A stretch of 64,000 nucleotides of DNA from Ophiura sarsii (GCA_035610835.1 CM069443.1:86860690-86924689), one strand, 5' to 3'; positions 11,996 through 24,999 are shown, numbered from the stretch's first letter. The notes: a model not told the origin generated them from the letters alone. Program-made: numbers and translations.

Positions 11996-12300
11996 GTGGC
12001 ACAATATTAGAATACCCCTCGCACCCGTCTCTCGTCATCAACGTTATTATTCAATTTAGTGCATTGTGGTATATAGGCGCGAGGTTTATTCTATAACTAT
12101 GATCATAACATGTGTGAAAAATCTCTTTGTGACAACACCGTCCGAGCACTGTAAAATTGGACATTCATGCGATACTTACATTTTCCAATAATATATCCAG
12201 AGCTGTTGCATGAAATAAAAAGCATGTGAATATGTTTCTTACGTTTTAAAGTTCTGTGTAAAGAAGGACAAAAACAAAATTTGATGTTCACAAAATAAAA
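11996..12300 (+). promoter_or_regulatory. BET1L: Probable BET1L 3' UTR with candidate poly(A) signals
   Basis: AT-rich sequence follows the stop codon. AATAAA occurs at 12214-12219 and 12294-12299, either of which could direct 3' end formation. No downstream element was tested; this is inference from position and hexamer only. Confidence 0.45.
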
Positions 12301-12713
12301 ATCATGTGAATATGTTTCTCCAGTCTATCTCAAAAATCACACAATTAGGTTTTTTTTGAAAAAGGTGCAAAAAATATGAAAATTGTGTGCATGAAAATTA
12401 ACCAATTTTACAGTATTAGGGCTGAAGAGGTGAAGAATTGTGGATTTGGACCACAACATTCTCCAAGTTGGAATGATGTAAACAAAATCTTGCAAAGGAA
12501 AAGCTGCTGGTTAAACCAAAGTGTCTCCATGTGAAGTGTTCACGTATGGGAAGCAGTGACAAGCAGTTAATACTGGGTACGTTGGCTCAGATGGAATGGT
12601 TACGTGAAACACTAAGTGTTTCAATATGTCTTGGATAACAATATGGACTGGACACCGAATTCTAAAGGGATACGAGAATACAACTATTTGTACATAATGA
12701 AAAGTCTGTATCA

Positions 12714-12885
12714 TTAAAGGAGGTGTCCAGCAATCATAACATTGTGCATTATGTTAGAAAAATAATTATCGAGCCCATATTGCCTAGTTGTATAGAAAAA
12801 ACATCATTCTTTATTAAAATAGTCATCGCTCAGCATGTCATAACATATAATGCACAATGTTGTGCTTACTGGGCACCTTCTTTAA
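12714..12885. mobile_element. 172-bp TTAA-flanked MITE (second family)
   Basis: TTAA, AGGAGGTGTCCAGCAA... CACAATG on the left and its imperfect inverse ending CACCTTCTTTAA on the right. Different sequence from the AGGTAGATG family but the same TTAA flanks. Confidence 0.7.
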
Positions 12886-13026
12886 CTTCGTGACATAATA
12901 ATACCACCAAGTGGTATTTGTATTATGTTGTCATTTACTTAACATTTCATTTCATATTATATGCAGGTTCAGCGACAACATAAACCTGCTCTATGGGTAG
13001 GGTTGATCAATTTAGCTTTATTTAGT

Positions 13027-13610
13027 TTTAATCAAGTATATTTTTATTATTTATTAACCTCTTGTATTACGTTGCATATCAATAGAAAGCTGAAGTGTTC
13101 TTCTTTAAAATGATACCAAATGTGCAGTGATGACATGTTGCTGGACTTGGTCAAATTAATGAGAATGAGACAAAGTCACAAATCAAATGTGCCCAAATTA
13201 GCAATTTTGTGTTACTGTGTGAACAAACAAATTGACACTGTAATGAAAACAAGCAAGACAACTTACTGATCTTAATCCACTTCATTGAGACAAGAACTGA
13301 GTTCAGTAACTGCAAAAACTTGTGTGTGTTGCGCTCACTGGTGCAAATCTTTGTGTAAACCATTCATGGTTCTCAAGCATGACAGGTTTGATTATTGATC
13401 ATTACCTATTGACTGTTTAGCACAGATAACGGTAATTTTGGCACATTTGATTTGTGACTTTGCCTCATTCTCATTCATGTGGCCAAGTTCAGCAACATGT
13501 AATCATTGCAAATGTGGTATGCTTTAAAGAGGAACGCTTCAGCTTTCCATTGATATATAACATATACAAAGAGGGTAATAAATAATAAAAATATACTTGA
13601 TTAAAAAAGG
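13027..13610. mobile_element. Foldback element, ~190-bp arms
   Basis: Left AATCAAGTATATTTTTATTA and right TAATAAAAATATACTTGATT are inverted. Pairing continues through CACATTTG/CAAATGTG and GACAAAGTCACAAATCAAAT. No coding; target duplication not resolved. Confidence 0.7.
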
Positions 13611-13785
13611 TTCCTAACTTTTTGTGAGCAGTTTACATTGGTCATATACGTAGAACAGGTTTTTATCCTTGGCCTTTCCCATAAATTCTAGACATTACAA
13701 GTGTATGATATTGTACCAAGTAAAGAAATCTTGAAACAAGAGAATCACCTGTTCACTATTATAACATGGAGCAGCTTATCTCTGT

Positions 13786-14204
13786 CAGTGGCGTACCGAC
13801 CGGGGGGGCAGGGGGGGCAAGTTGCCCCCCCTGGCTCCAAATACCGGGACGCTAAATTCCCAAGACCGGGTCGCTAAATTTGCATAAGGAAAAAAAATAG
13901 AGCCTAAAACACTGAGGAATTGGCATTATTTGTTAACCGTTGTGCTTTTTTGAGTCCAAAATTTTGAGAGCGTGCGAATTTTTTTGACTGTGCGAAATTT
14001 TGTGACTATGCGAAAATTTTTGACCGTGCGAAATTTTTTGACCCTACCCCCCCCCCCCCCCCACTTACGTGAAATTCACGAGTTGACTGACTGTGAAAAA
14101 ATTTGGGGCAACCTTTTACGAAAATTTACCGGGAAATTTACGCCACTACCGGGACGACATACTTCTGCCCCCCCCCCTGGCTCACATGCCGCGGTACGCG
14201 CCTG
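13786..14204. mobile_element. 419-bp hAT-type MITE (family A) with perfect 8-bp TSD
   Basis: Starts CAGTGGCGTACCGACC and ends GCCGCGGTACGCGCCTG; ATCTCTGT directly flanks both sides (13778-13785, 14205-14212). An 8-bp duplication and CAG..CTG ends are typical of hAT. Contains a poly(C) tract at 14047-14062. A second copy at 25010-27470 is split by another insertion. Confidence 0.9.
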
Positions 14205-14533
14205 ATCTCTGTATAGATGGTGTGACCGGTGACGTAGTGCCCGGCAGTTTGCATGCGCACCTACAGGGAACGGTGCTTTAATTCACACTTGATTGATCAT
14301 TACTTACCATGCTTACGGTGTAATAGTGCAGTAGTCATGGTATGCATCCCTAAGCACAATGAGAGACCAGGTACTAAATCTGGTTGCCCGGCGGTTTGCG
14401 TGCGCACCATAAGGGCATGTGCTTTTAAAATTGGCGCTCAGTGATGTGTGTTTTGCTTTCATATAGTATGATGTATGCAGTAGTCATGGACTAGTACCCC
14501 TAGCATGTCTTTAGACCAGGCGCTAATCAATAT

Positions 14534-17456
14534 GGCTCATTCCATGAAGTTGGGGCATTTGTTAAAATTGCAGAATTTGGTACTTTAGGCAGCTTATAAA
14601 CTGTTTTACTCTATGTGTATATCAAAAAATGTTAGTGTCCAAAAACAGTACTAGGTTATAGTATTGAGCCATGAAAAAAAAAAAAAAAATCGACCCTTCC
14701 TTGAAGAAAAAAAAATTAAAAAATGAGGTGGCGTCCAAGACAATTTTTGCTAAAAAACGTGACATGGAAAACACAACAATTAATATGAGTTTTATGTAAG
14801 CAAAACTATCATAGAATTGCTTAGAAATCGATTTGATTAATAAAAGATACATGTATTCATAGTTTACTGACCAAAACACCTCGTCACGCTGGACTGATTT
14901 TTCACCCAAGCAACATGAAAATTGCCTTACCGATGCTACACACGGTGTCCACAAAATATACACGTGTAGCATCGGGAGTTTTCATTGCTGAATGGGGGTA
15001 GTTCTCTATCATACATTTTAAAATTATTTTCCAAAATTAAGAGCATTTATCAATTGAAAACTATTGCAAATGAGAATAAATTTCATGAAGACCATTCCAT
15101 ATATTCATGAAAAAGTATACCGTGCCGTGTGCATGGTGTCCTAACCATAAAATGTAGCATCGTGATAAACATCCTATGCAATTTGTGGGAATCCCCCCCT
15201 GGAGATAAATAAAACATTCCATATTTCTTGTGTAAGGATAGAGGTCAATAGCTATCAGGTTTGTTTGGAATTTGCCACATGTGAGCTAGTTTTATCAAGG
15301 TTTCAGTCGCTGATGTCCCGTTGTAGCATCGGGACTTTTATGTAGCATCAAAATGTAAACATTGGATAGTTTTGTGAATGGTAAGTGCGATTGTAATTAT
15401 TTCTTAATGTTGCTTGTATGCCTGTATTTATTAATGCATTTTTATTGAAAGGGAAACACTGAATCAGAATTTCTTTTCATGTTATGATATTAATTTTGAG
15501 TCACAGACGCCATAATAATTTGGCGTCCATGTAGCATCGGGCATAGCATGGGCAATATTTTGCATTGGGTATCGTTATAGTTCGTTGAAATTGTAATTTC
15601 TTTGTAGAATCACATCATTAATAAACTTTGAAGTTAATAATGAATTAGTTTTTGCTCTTTTAATGCTAATAATATAGCTTACCAATACGATGCTACATGG
15701 ACACCATGTTCATGTAGCATTTCATAAAATTTGCCTAATTAGACTAAAACAATTACCCCATTCGAAAGTATCCATCACCCAAAACATTCAAAACATTGCC
15801 TACATTTTACTACACTTTACAGAAAAAAGGCATATTATGAGAGATGTATATCTAATGAAATATATTAATACACAATGCTACATGGACACCATTTCCATTA
15901 GCATTTCACTGAATTCACAATAAACATTCCCTTATTTTAGTTTTATTTACTATAAATAAAACAAATAATTGTAAATCATTTAAGTTCTCTATCCTTTGCT
16001 ATTCTTTTTCATGTTAAATGAATAATAAATAAAATACTCCAACATAATTTTAATATAAATATTTCCTGCAACACAAAAAGTGCAACATGAATAAATAATC
16101 TACTCCAATATCAATACACAATGTTCCATTAAGATACTAAGCCATAGGGTTTATTTTGTTTTGCTTTGCAGGTTCTTGACATTAATTCAGAAGACAGTTC
16201 TATCGTCCTGGAATTTATGGAGATGAAGACAAGGAACCCATCATTTTCAAAAACTAGTACCTTTCCAAAGAAATCCATCATGGCAATTAAATTATTTTTT
16301 TGCAAACTGACTTTTTAAGTGATCAAACTTTTCAATCATCTTTATCAATAATAGAGGATGATTCAATCAGAAACGAGCAAAGAGACTAAGATCACAAAGG
16401 GTACTTTAAGAACAACACTGCATGAAGTTTGTTTCAGTGGACATCTTAAGTTTCTTTGATCAATGGTGTATTGTTATTGTGTAATTGTAAGAAATGGTGT
16501 ATGTGTATCATAGGTAATTATGTTTTATGCTTCATGGCAGGTTATCTTTTTGTGTAATTTGTAGTTTTACAATCCATGTTATTAATTTTATTGTGTGCTT
16601 ATAACATAAAACGTTAACATCATAGTGCATCCTCTCTATTGATCTGAAAAAGATGCACCTGTTCAAGCTGTTCCAAATATTTTAGGGCACGGTGTCCATG
16701 TAGCATCGTAATACTTAAGTACACAGAAAAGGTAAATTTTACATGAACAGTGTTTGGATAAATTTCAAGCAATTCACTCTGTGTATCTACTTGATATGAT
16801 GAACAAGTAGACAAACCATTCACACTCAAATATTAAATTGTAACAGTATGAATAGTCTTATTATTAACAATGTTACAAGACGCGGTGTCCATGTAGCATC
16901 GGTAGTGCATTTTAAAACATTATACAGGTAAATAATACTTCATATACTTACTTTATGACGATAATGTAATCAATGTGCATGGTTTATAGAGTACTTTACA
17001 TCAAACAAATATTGATATGTACTTTATTTAAATTCATTATACAAATTGCAAAATAAAGAGTCACTTTTCAATGAGTTTTTACATAAAACAGTTAATCTAC
17101 GATGTCTTGTTCGTTAAGTTATGTTCAACCTAGACAAATCTGGTTTCTTTTCATGTATTTGTGGTTCCAAGTAGTTAATTGAGGTATAGAAACTTGGCCC
17201 ACATCTTAAGCTAATTTATTAGAAAATGATATGGAAATGGGAAATGGTGTCCATGTAGCATCAGGATTTTTGGAAATGTCATCCAACTGTTGAACATGTG
17301 CGGTTATTTTACACCAAATGTTACATTAAAAAAAAAAGTTCTACATTGGACTTTGGTAATTGTAGAACCTAAAAAAGAAGAAAGAGTTGGAAAATATCCA
17401 TTTTGAAAATTTCACTTGGATGTCACATAATATGCCCCAACTTCATGGAATGAGCC
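14534..17456. mobile_element. Element G: 2,923-bp TIR element with ~10 dispersed 19-bp motifs and 4-bp TSD
   Basis: A perfect 25-bp terminal repeat starts GGCTCATTCCATGAAGTTGG; ATAT flanks both ends (14530-14533, 17457-17460). The motif GGTGTCCATGTAGCATCGG, or parts of it, occurs at about 14931-14950 and 14964 (split), 15134-15162, 15312-15333, 15341, 15521-15540, 15688-15720, 15874-15890, 16691-16708, 16884-16902 and 17246-17262, in both orientations. No transposase seen. One exon-like 48-codon frame lies at 16172-16318. Superfamily not assigned. Confidence 0.85.
16172..16318 (+). other. Exon-like open frame inside element G
   Basis: A TTTGCTTTGCAG acceptor precedes 48 open codons starting VLDINSEDSSIVLEFMEMKT and ending at TAA 16316-16318. 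It could be a captured terminal exon or a remnant of the element's own gene. I do not recognise the peptide, and no partner exon was found. Confidence 0.3.
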
Positions 17457-20080
17457 ATATGTAAACACTACTGATGTAAACAACGGTCACCTCATCTATA
17501 ATGGACCAATTAGGCTGATGACAGACAGACCAAGTGAAACCAGATTGTTGAATGCTCGGGGTGGGGGGGGGGGCATTCTTAAGGAATCATCCCCAGACTC
17601 AAGTTAAGCAACATGAAAGAAAATATTATGTCTTATAGGCAGATTGACTTTTCAAATAAGATCCGTGATCAGACATATAATTTCGTACTCCCCTTTTTTC
17701 TACTTATTTATTAAATCTGAATTGCTTTTTGTCCCCAATTTATTAAAATTGAAAGGTGTTTTTTTTTAATTAAAAAAATTCAATTCAATAGAGAAATAAA
17801 ACAATGAGCACCAACATTCTGGGTTAGATGGGCGTAGGCCCTTAAAGGACAGAACAACCAATATATATATATGTTATCCAGGGTTGCATTTTCTATTTGT
17901 AATATAACTTTTATTTGTAAAGAATTCTGCTTTATTTATTTGTATTGTCATCTATAATGGGTTGTGATTACTCCAGTAGATGTTACAGTGTGTCTCAGAA
18001 TGAGTTATACCGGGTTTGAAAATATAATAGAAATATAAAACAACTTTGCTGTCCAAGTCTAATTCCTGCAATATTATGAGAGAACATTGTTTCATACTTT
18101 TACTGTTCATTTCATCAAAATATCTTTATTCGTTTGGATATGGCATGACATTATTGAAAATCGGTGAAAACCTTTTTTTGTTTGTTTTGATTAATGCATA
18201 CCCTTTCGAGACGTTATATATCGGATCATTTCTAAGTGTTTCGATACTTTTTGTGAGCAGTTTATAATTGTGTAGTGGAATTCAAAAGAGGACACAACAA
18301 GTTACCTGCATATCATTTAGAATGAGCTTTGTCCCGATGATGGTTAATGATGGTTAACGATTATTTGAGTTTCAAAGGAGGTAAATATGGTCATGGAATC
18401 TACCATAAGGTCCATAATTTCTCTCAGAAACTTCCAATTTTTAAAATTCCAAAATTCCTAGAATGTAGATGTTGCAATCATCAGTACGTTGACCAATTAC
18501 AATGTACTTTTCCCGGTATGAATCATTCTGGGACACTTTGTATGTCAACGGCAATTGTAACGATGTTCTTCTTATACCGTTAAATGTTTTGGGACCTCTC
18601 ATTCAACAGCTCTGTAACATAGTTATGAAATTGTAAATACACATATATATGAATATTAACAAATAAAAAAAGGAATTAAAGTACTTTTAAAAATAAACTG
18701 TCGGATTACCGACAACTTATTTTACTCTAGTCTAAAATTCACTCTAAAACCATGATTTTGAGGTACGGTAATTAGGAATCGTATCGCTCTGTAACTTGGA
18801 ATGTATGTACGATTTATGATCATAAATGTAAATCTGCAAGAAAATCTACTTTCTAACAAAAATCATGAATAGAGGGCACTCCCTGGAAAAGATCACATAA
18901 TATGCCTTTAACGCCCAAATGTACCTCAATCAGGCCAAAAATAAGTGTTAAGTCGAACATTTTCGCGCGCTACACGCATATTTATTTACTCAAAAAATAC
19001 TTGTCGGTTCACTTTCATTTCTTCCCCCCCCCCAATATGAATAACCTAACGCCACTGCAAGTTTGTACGAATTGATTCCCTTGCCACAATGTGCGGAAAT
19101 AGCAAGTGCTGTAGGCATAGGCTATAAAAACATGCAACATGGAGAATATAAACTTCCTTGTCTTTTAGTAGGTTTGTTCGTTCAACAAGTATAAAAGTAG
19201 CATTATTGTAGATATATCAAAAGACGTTGCTATCATGGTTCATTTCGTTCCCTTTTTGCAATAAAGATATTGAATCCAAAAATTGTGAATCTATGTTAAA
19301 ATGGTGCACCAAATGCCTTCAAATAGGCCTCTAATTTTCAAATTTCTTCAACTTTTGAGAAGGGCACATCCCCCCTCAAACTCCCTCCGCCGCCGCTAGG
19401 CATGGCGCGACCATTGAGTAGTCTTTCAGGACATTCAATATTTTAATCTAAAAATTGAACCCCCTAACTAAAAGGGCTGGCTACGGGCCTGGATGGAAGT
19501 GTTCTTCAACTACTTTTAAGTAATCGCTCATTTCTTTGTAATTACTGAACCGAATCAAACAGTTTTTTAAAAAGTAAACACTGTATCTGAAAAACTTCAC
19601 GAGAGAATTTTGATAATATGCTTATAAATTTATTCTCCAAAGTGTCATGGCCATGCACTTTCCCTTTTGTCTAAAGAAATTCCAGCAAAAAATAAAGAAA
19701 AACATAAGAAATTTCAAAAATGATCCGAAAGTCCTCAAATAGGTAGAGGAAAGACTTTTTTTAGTGTGGTCTCAGTATAAAAAGTATAGATATAATTGAT
19801 TTGGTATTACAACTGTTTTTCTGCAGTGGTGTTGGAGTCGAGTTAGCTACATTAAGGTGACGAAATGAACACAACCATGTTTTGGGCAAACGGACCTCTC
19901 AGATAGGGTCGGATTGAGACTAATATTTGTTATGTCAATATGAAAAACACTTAAAAAATGTAAAATACAAACATGCAAAACCCTCAAATTTATAGTGAAT
20001 TTTGGAAAAAGTTAGGATGTGCAATGCATGCTTACATCACGATATTTGACTGACCCCTAGGTGAAAAGCTATGTACTATG
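17457..20080. other. No gene seen; isolated transposon ends
   Basis: ACGCCACTG at 19049-19057 and GGCTGGCTACGGGCCTG ending near 19492 look like hAT-type termini without partners. The segment 19494-19570 is a diverged copy of 31880-31955. Confidence 0.4.
18680..18913. mobile_element. Partial AAAGGCATATTATG MITE copy
   Basis: Right end CACATAATATGCCTTTAA and interior match the element at 31556-31811 in the same orientation; the left end has decayed. Confidence 0.6.
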
Positions 20081-21200
20081 TGCCTCATGAATATTCAAAA
20101 TGTACCTCTTGAATATTCATAATGTACCTCATGAATACCTCATGAATATCCAGCAGGCACCTCATGAATATTCATCATTGTACCTCATGAATAATCATAT
20201 GCCTCATGAATATCTTTCATATACCTCATGAATATTCATAACGTGTACCGGCAATGTCTGGCTAGACGCCCCGTAACCGAAGTGCGCATGCTCAAACCAA
20301 TTAAAATACGTTGTAGCGAATACGGTGAGGCAAGATATAGCCCGTGTACCTCCTCATGAATATTCATAACGTGTAGCTCCTCATGAATATTCATAACGTG
20401 TAGCTCCTCATGAATATTCATAACGTGTACCTCATGAATATTCATAACGTGTACCTCCTCATGAATATTCATAACATGTACCTCCTCATGAATATGCATA
20501 ACGTGTACCTCATGAATATGCATAACGTGTACCTCCTCATGAATATGCATAACGTGTACCTCATGAATATTCATAACGTGTACCTCATGAATATTCATAA
20601 CGTGTACCTCATGAATATTCATAACGTGTACCTCATGAATATTCATAACGTGTACCTCATGAATATTCATAACGTGTACCTCATGAATATTCATAACGTG
20701 TACCTCATGAATATTCATAACGTGTACCTCATGAATATTCATAACGTGTACCTCATGAATATTCATAACGTGTACCTCATGAATATTCATAACGTGTACC
20801 TCATGAATATTCATAACGTGTACCTCATGAATATTCATAACGTGTACCTCATGAATATTCATAACGTGTACCTCATGAATATTCATAACGTGTACCTCAT
20901 GAATATTCATAACGTGTACCTCATGAATATTCATAACGTGTACCTCATGAATATTCATAACGTGTACCTCATGAATATTCATAACGTGTACCTCATGAAT
21001 ATTCATAACGTGTACCTCATGAATATTCATAACGTGTACCTCCTCATGAATATTCATAACGTGTACCTCATGAATATTCATCATGTACCTCATGAATATT
21101 TATCATGTACCTCATGAATATTCATCATGTACCTCATGAATACTTATGCACTTATTGAAGATTCATTATGTACTTGATGAATATTCATTATGTACCTGAT
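20080..21200. repeat. 24-bp palindromic minisatellite, ~28 clean units plus degenerate flanks
   Basis: The unit is the 12-bp palindrome ATGAATATTCAT followed by AACGTGTACCTC. About twenty consecutive units (20581-21060) look identical; a few units carry an extra CCT and some have ATGAATATGCAT. Flanks at 20080-20240 and 21060-21200 are irregular. Because 24 is divisible by three, one frame on each strand stays open (octapeptides MNIHNVYL on plus, MNIHEVHV on minus), giving spurious 235- and 285-codon frames. Confidence 0.97.
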
Positions 21201-22297
21201 TTATTTTTTCAGATTATGTTTAAGTACCTCAGTATATTCTATGCTCTTAATTAATATCAATCCTGTCTAGTAACACGGACAACCTTGATATCAATTAAGA
21301 ATTACAAACGAATATGTGATGCGATCTGAGAAAACCCGTCGGATGTCGCAAAATGTGAACTAGGGATTATGGGTAAAATAGAAAAAATAAAAAAATAAAA
21401 AATAAAAACAACTTTTTTCTTTTTTTTAGATTTTTTTAAAGAAAATTAGTTTCAAGTACTTTGTGTCATCATCTTTCATGAAATTTCACCTTGACAAACT
21501 TACTTGAGTCACTTTTATTATTAACCTTATAATGTTATTATATTGAATTGTGTATCTTTTTTGGCCTGTTTTCATGATTTCTTGTTTTGTAGCTTTTGGT
21601 GACATCACAATCATCATTCACTCATAACTTTTTTTGTAGTGATCGTAGAAAAATGATCAAAACAGTTCTGTAATCAGCACAGTTTTAGCTTTCTTATGAT
21701 ATAAATATCTCCAATATGAAAAATGCCACCATGTGGCGGGTTTTCACAGATCGCATCACATATGAATTAGGTTCTTATTCACAATATACTTATTTGTTTA
21801 ATGATAATTAAAATTCATTTATGCAAATATTTTAATATGACTGGTTGAAAGTATGATTGTGAAATCAATGTTATGAAATTTGTTATGTATTCTTTTAGCA
21901 TGTTCAGGGCATAATAAGAAGATCCTGTGCATTTCCCAGAAACCATGGTGTCCGGTTGCATAATCCCTTCTAATCAAACTTGCAATCTCATTACATTTAC
22001 ATATGGTTACCCTTTGTGGTTCAGGATAAGTTGAACTACAAAGGAAACAGTGTACAATAGTAATGCGAGTGTAAGTTAATTAGACAGGGTAATGTGATCG
22101 GTCACAATTTTTTCTGAGAAGCTACCGATATTTTCGCTTGGGCATAATGCAAGTAAGTTGCAGTAAGTTAACTCGTTGGAAGAATGAAAAACAAAACTAA
22201 ATGTTGGCCTATTCTTTAAAAAAGTATCAACATATTTGGGATTGGGACACCCTGTATGTTATGAATTGACATAGTAGCATAGTGCTGGAGTATTTTG
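21200..22297. other. No gene or repeat family recognised
   Basis: AT-rich with short homopolymers. I see no splice-bounded open frame. Confidence 0.4.
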
Positions 22298-22549
22298 ACA
22301 CTTTCCACACAGCAGGCGACTGCAGACTACATTCCAAAATTTCACAAAATGTTTCAAAAATGTCAACATTATTGTATTTCATTGTCAAATTTGGAGTCAA
22401 CATGAGAAATGTATTAAAATGGGTACAGACATGCCTAGTATTGGATCAGTAATCCTTGAGATAGACCTTGAAAGTTGGTCAACGTTTTCTGAAAAATCTT
22501 GTGAAAGTTTTGTATAATGGTAAAACTATAATAGCCGTGTGGAAAGTGT
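22298..22549. mobile_element. 252-bp MITE, ACACTTTCCAC family, copy 1
   Basis: ACACTTTCCACAC at the left, its inverse GTGTGGAAAGTGT at the right. Interior shares TCAAGG-type segments and GAATGTAG/GTCGTCTGCAG with the copy at 34737-35028 in inverse orientation. Confidence 0.7.
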
Positions 22550-24792
22550 GAAGTAACGCAAATGACTGAATACACATATATCGGATAAGTCTATTGGAAA
22601 GGAATATGTTGGTGATGAAATCAAGTTTTTGAGATAGTATGGTGCCTTTCACTCTTCCAATTAGTCTTACACGCTAGCATCACTGTTAATGCAGATATTT
22701 AAGCAAAAAGAATAGTCATATATTATGAAAATGATTCTTGATAAATGAATTATAATCATCATAAACTTGTAAACATTGAGATCAAAGCATCATTAACATA
22801 GGCAATAACCCTTCAGGCATGATATCTTGAAGATAAAAATCAGAAAGTAGATATTTTTCACTCTCAAATGTTCCTAAATTTGCATTTATTTAACCAAATT
22901 TTAAGCAAATTAGCACACAAGTTAGTAAAAAAGTTGATAGTTCAGGGAATTTTAGATTTTTTCACCTGATATGACTACAGAGAAACAAAACCCTAGCTCA
23001 TATGTTTTTAGTTCTTTTAAAAACCCAACAAAACTGTTATGATTTTTGTGATAGGGTTTAATTCATGTTAACCGATACTATACTTTGATCACAATATAAA
23101 CAAAGGAGTAAATGACCACCAGACAAATAATCACACAACACCAGTTGGGGGGGGGGGGGGGGGGGGGGGGGGGTGAACCACAAACACCTTTATGGTGGAT
23201 GGCCCACTATTAATAGTTCTGCATAGGGGTGAGAGGAGGGTATGGTTTTAGGGGAAACATATCAATGTTAAAGGTGAAGAAAATGCCAATTTAAAATTAT
23301 TAACATTTTATACCCAGGTCCAGAAAAAAATGCTAAATTTTCAGCAAGCTAACTTAAAACATTCAAGGAGAAAATTCCCCTTCAAATTCTTATGAATTTC
23401 TTTATTTTTATACCTGAAATGTCCATCCAAATCCAAAAATGTCCCTACAAAGTCAAAAAAATGTTTATATAAGCCGCCGCATACCAAAATTCATCCTCCA
23501 GTCTGGATATCACCGCATATGTAAATCGGTCGGTGAAATTAAAATTGACCTCAAATCACCCAGTTTAAATGTCAGAACATCAACTACACATTTCAAACAC
23601 AGCATATAAGTGAAATATTATATCATAATCCGTCAAAAAATCACACATTTCTTCTCTCTTTTCCCGCCAAATAGGAACTATCGTCGTACTCAACTTTGAT
23701 CGATAGCGTGTCGCGAGACCTATTTAGTGGTGTGCTCCCTAAACACCTCACTTTCCATGTAAACTTTTGAAAATATGATCATAAAAGCATTTGACTAGTT
23801 TCTTCAATTTTTGACCAATTATATTTGCCAATTATCTCGAATCGGCACCAATAATTCTTCAATTAATACTGATCAAATTATAAATATTTTGTTATTCACC
23901 CGCCCCAAAATAACACCCCGGCCCTATGCAGAATGTGTTCATAGACATATATATAGCACTTGTTTTATCAGTGCTGGAACCTCTACAGCTTTATATGCAC
24001 AAAATGTAAATGTTGTAATATATAAAAATACTGATGTGACTCATATTGACTGGAGTATACCAATGTTTGTTTTGCAATGTAAAGATGTTAAGATATACAT
24101 GTAGATCTGTTGCTTTCTTAATGTCATCAGTTAAAGCAGGGATTTGGTCAACAATGATTGCATTTTTCATCCACATCCCATTGAATTATTTCACTTTCTA
24201 GACTTTCTCCTTGTCTGGCAAACATGTTCATAACTGGTATTACATTGAAACAAATAAGTTTCTAATTACAAAAAAGCTTTATTATTCTTTTTTTTTATAA
24301 ATTAAGACTATTTTTGAAACTAAACTATTGGAGAGCACATTATTAAGTGGGTACACACACCACAAGGAGAGCACCATAGCCAATATTGTAGAATGCCTTG
24401 AATTTGTCTGAAGTTGATTGTCACAGATGGGTCTAATTTCTATATAAAAATCAGAATACGCGTATTGCAGTATAGAATCGGACCATTGTCGTCAACGTGT
24501 CACCAGGAAACTCGACACTGTATGCTGTACTTGTCCTTCTTCTGGTACAGTTTTAACTTATGAACCGAAATACGTCCTAGACCATGTGGTGGGATGTGAT
24601 GCATGCAGACAAGCTGGCGTGGCATATAATTAGATGTCTTAATATCCTGGGCCTGGAATGCAGTAAATATACAACCCTAGACAAAACAAAAGAAACAATC
24701 AACAAAAAAGTACGTCCGAAACAGATTCTTTCACAATTAATGAGTAGTTTTTGAATGAGGGCTTTATCAAATAGACTGCAATATTAGAAAAA
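22550..24792. other. No gene recognised; 27-base poly(G) at 23147-23173
   Basis: An uninterrupted run of 27 G sits at 23147-23173. Open frames up to 97 codons exist but show no family signal. Confidence 0.45.
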
Positions 24793-24999
24793 AAATGTGT
24801 TTGAACACGGACCCTAATTGACGTGCTATTGTACCAAAATATGTACACTATTCGAGTCACATGAAAATAGAAACTTGTTAATTAAGGGTAGTTTGAGAGA
24901 ATCCCTTCATCGTCCTCGTCCCTCCCCCCTCCTCGATCAATTTTGCGAGGCCATGTGCTGATGATGGACAAATTGCGGGATTCAACATTGAACAGAGAG
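24793..24999. repeat. Dispersed repeat (paralogue of 1118-1298)
   Basis: Shares ordered blocks with 1118-1298. Ends in CAGAGAG, which is repeated after the nested insertion at 27918-27924. Confidence 0.65.

Noticed and set aside
14622..14972. 116-codon minus-strand frame as a membrane protein
   Set aside because: Hydrophobicity comes from T/A homopolymers, and it overlaps a G-element motif; low-complexity artefact.
20236..21117. Long open frames on both strands (285 and 235 codons)
   Set aside because: Produced by the 24-bp tandem unit, whose length is divisible by three. No start context, splice or domain evidence.
20080..21200. CRISPR array
   Set aside because: Units are contiguous with no unique spacers, there are no cas genes, and the DNA is eukaryotic.
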